64,000 bases of DNA from positions 13,950,927 through 14,014,926 of the forward strand of contig NW_024037063.1 of assembly GCF_015706575.1 (NCBI RefSeq). The letters run 5' to 3'. Position numbers and translations under genes: made by a program. Positions 59,001-64,000 of the stretch are shown piece after piece. The DNA is from Patiria miniata. Taxonomy: Eukaryota > Echinodermata > Asteroidea > Valvatida > Asterinidae. The notes below the pieces were generated by a model. The model was not told the origin of the DNA, made no database searches, and saw nothing but the letters and a program-made list of their open reading frames with translations. Each line of letters begins with the position of its first letter. Within the stretch, counting starts at the first letter, position 1.

Positions 59001-62000
59001 AATTTCGTTGTAATTTGCGATGACATACAGCAATGTAAAAAAAAAAAATCTGACAGGTTTTTATGAACTGACAAACGTCACCTCTTCGGATATGTGAAAA
59101 CAATGAAATATTTAACGTTTTGCCCATTTCACATTAGGAATTAATGTAATTCAAAGCAATATCACTGCAAAACATTTTGTTATATTTGACTTGAGTCAAA
59201 AAACGACATTGACTTGTAAGTAAAAAAAATGGAAAATTTGTTTTTGGTTTTGGTTACGTTTTTCATGCCCCAGGGTGGGGATTTTGGTCACTCAAATTAC
59301 ATTGTTACCATTGGCATACTACATGGAAAGGCAATCACTAGTCCACCCCACGTATGTATGTCGGGGCATGGTCAGGGATTGTCACTTAAATTTTTCTCGA
59401 GGGGTGGGGATTTTGTCACTTCAAAAGTGACAATCCCCACGTCTTGGGTGGGGCAGCCCGAGGGGGGGGGGGGGAAGAGAGGGGGGAGGGATGGGGGAGA
59501 CTTGTAACTCAACCCTAACCCACCTCACTCCTCCAAAATCCTCCTGGCGGTTTTGGAGGATTCTAGAGGATTGAGGATGAATGGTGATTGAATCAAATGA
59601 GGATTCTGGAGGATTGAGGATGAATGGTGATTGAAGCACATGAGGATTTTGGAGGATTGAGGATGAATGGTGATTGAAGCACAAGAGGATTTTGGAGGAT
59701 TGAGGATGAATGCATTTTGAGGCAGGACTGTCTGATGATTTTGAAGGATTTGGCGTTGGTTATCCTTCATTTAAACACGAGTGGAAAGTTTTGGGATGAG
59801 GAGGATTTTGGAGGATTGAGGATGAATGCATTTTGAGGCAGGACTGTCTGACAATTTTGAAAAATTTAGGCGGAGTTGCAAAATTTTGGAAAATTTTGGA
59901 GGATTTTGGAGGATTGAGGATGGTTGTAAGCAACAAGGGCCGAGGGGGTTAGGGCTAAAATGTCCATAGGTAAAGCTTTAAATGGTGATGCTTTTTTGGT
60001 AAAAACACACAATTTAATATCAGAGAAAACAATATAATCCAAGTATTACTCATTCTCACCATTTTCAATGGCACATCACATGGAAACAATCATGTTGACA
60101 TCTGCCTATGTGTTGTTTATCTTTATGAGTTCATAAAACACGGTATATAAGATTTTACCACTTACTTGTTCTGTGCCCTGGATGGCAATTTGATGTGGAG
60201 TGCAGTTCCTATTGCCTTGTTTGGCTCAGCTAGATGAAAGGCCAACTTTTCACCAGATGTCTCGTCACAAACGCTAAATATTTCAAGGTTGCTTGTGTCC
60301 AGCACCTGCACTGACCAATATCGACAAGGAGCCAAGACATTAGTCACTGCCCTCTTCCAATAAAAAGACGACTATATTTTAAAAGAATTGAACCAGAGAA
60401 TGTTTTCAAATCGATGCTGTAGTCTGCTAATGATCCATTTCCCACCCAGCATTTTAAAGCTATAGTCCATCATTTGTAATTAGTGCATTTTGTTCGTTTG
60501 AAGCAACAAAAGTGTTCAAAATCCAATGAAGGATACTGAGCAACTAACCTGATGAAGTTTCAGCTAAGCTTCAGCTGTACATTCCGAGAAAAACAGCATT
60601 CTAAGAACTCAATTTCAAATCAAAAGTTACTGAATCATGTTTTGAATTGTTTTGAATTGCAGCTATACGCGACGTCGCGCACTGATCCGACGAATTACAA
60701 CAACCGCGCGCGCGTGTGCGTCGTTCCAATACTTGTGTGCGCTGCGCTGAATAACAAAACGAACTACTAATTTAAATTTTCCTATGGTGCTTCTTAAGAA
60801 TCACCGTTGGAAATGCCTTCTTTCGTTGATTACTTCAAAATGACAGCTTCCCAGAAAGAATAATTTCACAGGGAGTTTAGTTCCCTTACTATCTTTCAAC
60901 CAAATTTGTTTTTTAACAATAATTACGCCAGTTACTTTTCGGATGGCTGCAAATGATGGACTATAGCTTTAAGATTTAGAGAGCATCTCTGTCTGTGGTC
61001 ACGTACAGCTTGAGAAACTCCAGCTTATAACATGCTCATCAGGAATTCACGTGTAACGCTGGAGACATAACTATGACGTGACAGTGTGGTCGTAAGAGAC
61101 CCTTCCAGAATTTAAACTCAAATTCAAAGGCAACATTTATTTCCATACTTTCCATAAAAAAGTCAAATTAAGTTTTCAAATAAAAAGAAGGTAATTGTAT
61201 AAATTAAATAAATTATAATACGTCAACGGGTGTGAAATAACAAAAAATCGAGGGCGGTATAAAGAGTGAATGGGCATGAAGCAAATTGTGATCAATAGAG
61301 GGCGCTGTAGAGAGTGAATTATTGACGTTGAATTATAGTCTGTAGAATGTATACCGATCTAAAACCAACCCAAACCTACCCACTCATTCCGTCTTGGATG
61401 CGTGGATGCGTGGTGGATGGGCATGAAGTCATCAATAGAGGGCGCTTTATTTACCCCAGGACCCTCTACTGTATTTACCCCAGGACCCACTACTTTATTT
61501 CCCTATCTAAAACCAACCCCAACCTACCCACTCGCTCCGTCTTGGATGTGTGGATGCGGGGTGGGCATGAAGTAAATTTTAATCAATAGAGGGCGCTTTA
61601 ATGGATGCCTCGATGCGCGGATGTGCGGTGGGCATGAAGTAAATTTTAATCAATAGAGGGCGCTTTATTTGATGTCTGGATGCAAGCATGCACAGATGCA
61701 GAGTGGGCATTATGTGAATTTTAATCAATAGAGGGCGCTATAGAAAACCGACCGCGCATCCACGCAGCCATGGATGCACGGATATATTACTAATGAGTAA
61801 TGGAGTGGCCCTGTATTCTATAGTTGTACCGAGGCCCCCCCCCCCCCCTCAACTTTGGTGAAACTGCCGGCCAGTCGGATAGTGCGCATGATGCTTTTGT
61901 TTACCCCGCCCGCCCTCATGCCATGACTTAAGTTAAACCACTTCGGGGCGGCCCCTCATACACTAATCACACAGCCTGCTGTACGAAATAGTGTCCGGAA

Positions 62001-62199
62001 ATTGGGCAACAAGTAAAGCCATGAAATCCCTACTTCTCACCAAATATGACACGTCATCGCTGAGAATCCGTAGATCTAGCTGGACGGAGCCACTCAGCTT
62101 TCTTTCGGTGAAATTTACGTCCCATAAAAGGCTCAAGTTGGTTGTAATGATACGCTGAGGCTCGGAAAATGAGCACGCATCCCTCGTAGAAGCTGCCAT
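47014..62199 (-). CDS. LTA4H: Leukotriene A4 hydrolase / aminopeptidase B-type M1 metallopeptidase (619 aa)
   Basis: Exons: 62199-62041, 60305-60166, 58980-58860, 57912-57844, 57072-56915, 56205-56133, 55490-55350 (or 55710-55570), 54187-54164, 52628-52472, 52172-52147, 51830-51686, 50426-50323, 49982-49912, 48709-48559, 48451-48264, 47146-47014; phases join to 1860 nt. M1-family zinc enzyme: epoxide hydrolase making LTB4 from LTA4 in vertebrates, and tri/aminopeptidase; cytosolic, no signal peptide. Residues: PYGGMEN at 270-276, zinc site HEISH at 299-303 with Glu322 in LNEG, Asp379 (human Asp375, epoxide hydrolase-specific), Tyr387 (human Tyr383), GRLKFTRP (carboxylate-binding Arg/Lys). The position of human Tyr378 is Phe382 here. 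Start: Kozak-like [23 protein letters not shown]. Human length is 611. Whether LTA4 is a native substrate cannot be told from sequence. Confidence 0.95.
47344..47993. mobile_element. Harbinger-like MITE (related subfamily) carrying a nested hAT-like MITE
   Basis: TTA duplication at 47341-47343 and 47994-47996; termini GGCCAAAAAAAAAGTCTCCG / CCGGAGACTTTTTTTTTTGG. Internal GGTGTGGCGACGCGGC resembles the 39196 family. After removing the nested element and one target repeat (284 bp) it is 366 bp. It lies just upstream of LTA4H exon 16, in intron 15. Confidence 0.88.
47468..47743. mobile_element. hAT-like MITE (276 bp), nested
   Basis: Perfect 8-bp target duplication AAATGGTG at 47460-47467 and 47744-47751; termini CAAGGGCGGATCCAG / CTGGATCCGCCCTTG. 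The interior matches one unit of the 38873-39719 element in inverse orientation (GGCGTGGGGTTCTGTGGTGC, CTGAGGCAATTTCTGACCAC, GCCTGCCTTTATTGCGATGT). Confidence 0.93.
48934..49239. promoter_or_regulatory. Three perfect DR1 motifs at ~146-bp spacing
   Basis: TGACCTTTGACCT occurs exactly at 48934-48946, 49081-49093 and 49227-49239 (spacing 147 and 146), each in a degenerate tandem unit sharing AATGACC, AACCCC and CACCCAAGG-like blocks. The reverse complement AGGTCAAAGGTCA is the DR1 site of HNF4/RXR-type nuclear receptors. LTA4H intron 13. Function is unproven; the unit may just be a repeat. Confidence 0.5.
49380..49660. repeat. Local direct and inverted duplications with GGGGTACC
   Basis: GTTCTGGGGTAGGAGCATTG occurs at 49388 and 49521, TTTCTAAAGATTTCACTTGC at about 49559 and 49590, and GGGGTACC/GTACCCC blocks are inverted around them. 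LTA4H intron 13. Confidence 0.6.
51240..51550 (-). mobile_element. tRNA-like SINE with GCGTCGGGGTGATGT tail
   Basis: Same tRNA-like head as at 2315-2690 (minus: TGGTCGAGTGGTAAGACGTC and GGTTCGAGTCCCGCC), flanked by AACACTGTATACTCAGTG. The downstream part contains a second inverted pair, ATTTTGCATCGGGGTGATGT and ACATCACCCCGACGCAAAAT. LTA4H intron 11. Confidence 0.7.
52200..52471. repeat. Two extra copies of the LTA4H exon 9 donor end
   Basis: The end of exon 9 with its donor (plus strand CACCTATTGCCTCAAAGTGC) is repeated as ACCTATTGCCTCAAAGAGTC near 52347 and ACCTATTGCCTCAAAGTGTC near 52220, period about 127 bp. Each is followed by CAGCTTCCCTC-GTGTCGCCA and an intronic CCCCAAATCATACCC block. 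The copies have stops in the exon 9 frame. Confidence 0.8.
52709..53229. mobile_element. MITE family TTAAAGCTATAGTCC, copy 1
   Basis: Termini TTAAAGCTTTAGTCCATCAA and ATGATGGACTATATCTTTAA are inverted repeats. The interior includes a CGCG-rich block (CGGCGCAGCGTGCGCGC). A full inverted copy is at 60454-60972 and a partial one at 13727-13910. LTA4H intron 8. TTAA ends may be the target duplication. Confidence 0.8.
53230..53515. mobile_element. Relative of the 41303 fold-back MITE
   Basis: Shares TGTGCCTTTGATGATACAAG, ATTTGGCACACAGTCAGATT and GATGGCCCTATAGCCAAATA with 41303-41558, but the far end is missing. Adjacent to the MITE at 52709. Confidence 0.7.
53686..54136. mobile_element. GC-rich MITE with ~38-bp termini GAGTGCGTTCGATTACTT
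   Basis: The left end (GAGTGCGTTCGATTACTTGC ... CTTACTCGCGC) is repeated inverted at 54098-54136 (GCGCGAGTAAG ... GGAAGTAATCGAACGCACTC). About 451 bp; target duplication unclear. It ends 28 bp from the 24-bp LTA4H exon 8. Confidence 0.75.
54164..54187 (-). CDS. LTA4H: LTA4H exon 8, 24-bp microexon
   Basis: Encodes exactly AGDRSLAN between TTGAACAG and GTGAGT. It supplies the eight residues (human AGDKSLSN) missing between exon 7 (ending TLL) and exon 9 (starting VVAHEISH). Without it the zinc site would be shifted but still in frame. Confidence 0.9.
54871..55172 (-). mobile_element. tRNA-derived SINE (family B, copy 2)
   Basis: Close match to 8705-9007, same orientation: GGGCACGTGTGGTCTAGCGG head, GGTTCGAGCCCCGCC B box, core CCTTGAGTAAGGTGCTTTAC, GGTAAA-type tail. 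Located in LTA4H intron 7. Confidence 0.85.
55350..55490 (-). CDS. LTA4H: LTA4H exon 7A (canonical GGMEN exon)
   Basis: 141 bp, 47 codons, acceptor TTAACAG, donor GTGAGT. Encodes [36 protein letters not shown] and [18 protein letters not shown] is the canonical LTA4H substrate-binding motif. Phase 0 at both ends. Confidence 0.93.
55570..55710 (-). CDS. LTA4H: LTA4H exon 7B (tandem duplicate with PCGGMEH)
   Basis: 141 bp, exactly 220 bp from exon 7A, acceptor TTGACAG, donor GTGAGT. Encodes [36 protein letters not shown] and [11 protein letters not shown]; no stops. Relative to 7A, Tyr271 becomes Cys and Asn276 becomes His; Glu275 is kept. The 79-bp intron between copies and the identical phases mean either exon, or both, could be spliced without a frameshift. 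Could be an alternative exon or a decaying duplicate. Confidence 0.85.
56345..56440 (-). mobile_element. tRNA-like SINE fragment
   Basis: Minus strand: TGACCGAGTGGCTAGGAC (A box), GGGGTTCGAGTCCAGC (B box), then CCATGTGGTGTGCCC. No acceptor stem. It lies in LTA4H intron 5. Confidence 0.6.
57125..57700. repeat. Tandem pseudo-exon array of LTA4H exon 5 (five copies)
   Basis: The exon 5 start (plus strand GTAGGGCAGGGCTCCTCCCC at 57007) recurs near 57128, 57253, 57390, 57527 and 57667, with periods 121-140 bp. Copies keep GGTTGCTCTGATGAGTGC-like coding and several keep the acceptor side, all followed by TATGAATATTCAGAGTTACT. The first extra copy reads [20 protein letters not shown] after an intact ACAG acceptor before meeting a stop. 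It lies in LTA4H intron 4. Confidence 0.88.
58275..58795. mobile_element. MITE family TTAAAGGGAA, copy 2 (inverted)
   Basis: Inverted match of 9898-10440 over its whole length; the central palindrome has decayed (CAACGCTGATCGGC / GCTGATCAACATTGG). Located in LTA4H intron 3. Confidence 0.8.
59520..59935. repeat. Minisatellite GGATTTTGGAGGATTGAGGA
   Basis: Units GGATTTTGGAGGATTGAGGA and TGAATGGTGATTGAAGCACA alternate with a ~50-bp period near 59550-59700, then a longer unit with GCATTTTGAGGCAGGACTGT appears twice. Located in LTA4H intron 2; related to 3980-4335. Confidence 0.85.
60454..60972. mobile_element. MITE family TTAAAGCTATAGTCC, copy 2 (inverted)
   Basis: Matches 52709-53229 inverted, with TTAAAGCTATAGTCCATCAT and ATGATGGACTATAGCTTTAA termini, 519 bp. 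Located in LTA4H intron 1. Confidence 0.82.
61285..61745. repeat. Degenerate array with five ATCAATAGAGGGCGCT motifs
   Basis: ATCAATAGAGGGCGCT is at 61291-61306, 61431-61446, 61582-61597, 61649-61664 and 61724-61739, all in one orientation, within units containing GGGCATGAAGTAAATTTTAA and GGATGCGTGGATGCG. Located in LTA4H intron 1. The motif resembles the CTCF core (10 of 12 positions of CCASYAGRKGGC by my count). Confidence 0.75.
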
Positions 62200-62228
62200 T
62201 TTGTACAAGACAAATCACATGCAGGGTG

Positions 62229-62730
62229 AAAGGTCAGAGCCAAATTCTTCTATTGCTAAATGCACTTCAAAAATCTGTCAGATTTATCAAAAATCTGCCA
62301 AATTCCCCAGAATTACTCGAAATACACTATAAACACTTAAAATCGCATGCAGATCGGTATTATTGCCTTAATTAAGATTCAAATTACATAATAAACAATC
62401 TCACATAAATAGATGTGAAATTATTGGTAAATTTCGGGCAAAACGCGGATCCGGCCACGTGACGAAGTCCGTTTCCCAGTGAACCTCAGCACCTAGACCA
62501 GCCAACCTGTGCACTATGCAAGGGTTTGTTTCAAAGGATTGAAACTTTTTAAAACAAATGTACCATTTTTTTTCAAATTTGCTATGTTTCTGTCAAAATA
62601 CCATTTGTGCAGAATTCTGCCAGACTAAATCTGCCCAAAAAAATCCATTCTGTCAAATTTTCTGTCAATCCCGTTTTTTTTTAAACAAAAAATATGTCAA
62701 AGTTAGCCGAGAATCGGATAAAACGGTCAC
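62229..62730 (-). repeat. ~500-bp dispersed repeat, copy B, abutting the LTA4H start codon
   Basis: Inverted match of 863-1356, from AAGGTCAGAGCCAAATTC to ATCGGATAAAACGGTCAC. Its near edge is 30 bp from the LTA4H ATG (62199), so the repeat probably supplies most of the 5' UTR and core promoter. Confidence 0.8.
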
Positions 62731-63169
62731 ACAGACATGCATATTAATTATGCGGCACGTGCACACGTGCCGGCCGCGCCGCCGGGGGGGGGGGGGGGGT
62801 GTCCAACAAGTGCTAAACTTAGTTTATTTTCCAGCCTGTTTTATCATGGAGGAATAAATAGACACATTCGAAGAAAACATTCTAGATGTACGATGACAAG
62901 TAACACGAGTACAAGCTCTAAGATAATTTGAATTGACAAATAATCCCTCCACATGGGATTTTGTTTGCCCATTCGCCCATTTATGGGTTCGTTTACCTCA
63001 CTTGGGTTTCGAGGGGACTCGAGTGTAAGACCACGAGCCCTGAAACCCCCAATGTATTCCCAATCGTAATGCAATTCACATCTGACGGCACCATAAATTA
63101 ACAAATTGAGAAAACGTCCCCCTCTGTATACATGAGATCTGCATATTTATCACTCGGGTATACATCGCG

Positions 63170-63370
63170 AGCAAAATGATGGTAATTCCTCTTCTTGGAA
63201 ATGACAGCATACTAGGTGCAATATCACAGGATGCGTGAACATAATTATTTACTTACAATCAATGTTAAGTAGGACAGGACTGGATATTTCATGATATTTT
63301 GACAGTTTTTCATATTTTTGAATGTTTGCAAATGGTGCGGTCATGGTGAACATTTTCCTTAACTTATTAA
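63170..63370. mobile_element. Partial copy of the TTAAAGGGAA MITE
   Basis: Shares AATGACAGCATACTAGGTGC and GAATGTTTGCAAATGGTG with the 10290-10440 part of that family. Upstream of LTA4H. Confidence 0.5.
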
Positions 63371-63581
63371 CTCTGATTTATAGGTCCAACCCCGCTTTGT
63401 TGCGGGGGGGGGGGGGACATTTTCGCAGGAGACATAATATGGGCTTAGTCACGGTAAAGCTCTTTATTCTTGTCTAGAAGTGCCGTTGCCCGTGGTGGGC
63501 TAAGCAGTTTATTTAGCACGGTACCTATGACGTCATGATACCGACGGGCGACAGGCAACCCATATAAACAGATCAACAGAA

Positions 63582-63670
63582 TGGTTAACAAATTAACCAA
63601 TCATTGGTACATATTAACCGATTGTTGGTTATTTCAACCAATGATTGGTTATGTTATGTTAACCAATGTT
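63582..63670. promoter_or_regulatory. Cluster of AACCAAT/ATTGGTT inverted motifs
   Basis: GGTTAACAAATTAACCAA, AACCAATCATTGGT, AACCGATTGTTGGTT, AACCAATGATTGGTT and TTAACCAATG follow in 90 bp. The ATTGG/CCAAT cores resemble NF-Y boxes, but at 1.4 kb from the LTA4H ATG and in palindromic pairs they may instead be repeat debris. Confidence 0.35.
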
Positions 63671-63904
63671 GTTTTTAGAGTGCACTAATTTACGTTCAAC
63701 TTTTAAGAACCATTTACACTTCAAGAGATATGCAGTACACAAGATGTTTAGGCCTACTTTTTGCTGAAAATTGGCATCACGTGTCAGACCAAAACATCAG
63801 TTCTGTTAACAATTGATATAACATGGTCTCCGTATTACATGTGAGAAAATAAATCATAAGCCCACGTTTAACTGCGCCACTCTAATCTCCACTAGCTCCT
63901 GCCT

Positions 63905-64000
63905 TAAAGGGAATGTACAACATTTGCTTTTGCTGCAATTTTCAGAAATAAGTTGGAGGATTAGTTTGTTATAGCAAATATTGACTTGTTTCACGTTTTG
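63905..64000 (+). mobile_element. Start of a TTAAAGGGAA MITE (cut by window edge)
   Basis: TTAAAGGGAATGTACAACAT followed by TTTGCTTTTGCTGCAATTTT matches the left end of 9898-10440; the element continues beyond the window. Confidence 0.75.

Overview
This is a eukaryotic window: low GC, genes split by GT-AG introns of about 80 bp to several kb, tRNA-headed SINEs, many MITE-like elements and one vertebrate-type TTAGGG tract. Gene content and repeat style suggest a marine invertebrate deuterostome (echinoderm or hemichordate more likely than not). The organism is an inference; nothing in the sequence names it.

Four genes can be assembled exon by exon, all on the minus strand. (1) SARS1, cytosolic seryl-tRNA synthetase: seven exons from 13027 down to 538 encode residues 1-324; the rest of the catalytic domain lies off the left edge. 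(2) A two-exon gene at 16705-15254 encodes an unrecognised 84-residue protein with a signal peptide, a Gly/Ala-rich stretch and a C-terminal Cys cluster. (3) A 29-exon gene at 44427-19464 encodes a 1888-residue secreted mosaic protein: signal peptide, Cys-rich/EGF-like region, one cadherin repeat, a polybasic site, seven copies plus a remnant of a ~167-residue module I cannot place in a named family, a discoidin (F5/8C) domain and two Asp-box (BNR) repeats. (4) LTA4H, leukotriene A4 hydrolase/aminopeptidase: 16 coding exons from 62199 down to 47014 give 619 residues with HEISH and NEG zinc ligands. Exon phases match throughout all four models.

The clearest anomalies are in LTA4H and gene 3. 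LTA4H exon 7 (the GGMEN substrate-binding exon) is tandemly duplicated; both copies are open and flanked by splice signals, but one reads CGGMEH instead of YGGMEN. Pieces of LTA4H exons 5 and 9 and of gene 3 exon 19 are amplified as tandem arrays running from the exon boundary into the intron, and the LTA4H stop codon lies inside a 10-codon repeat. 

The rest is introns and intergenic DNA filled with small elements. Two MITE families are nested in each other in opposite order at two loci: a Harbinger-like one (TTA target duplication, GGCCAAAA termini) and a hAT-like one (8-bp duplication, CAAGGGCGGATCC termini). There are also at least three other inverted-repeat families, a mariner-like fold-back, SINEs with different tRNA heads and a shared core, minisatellites, and regularly spaced DR1-like and CTCF-like motifs in LTA4H introns. 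I saw no transposase or reverse transcriptase coding region.
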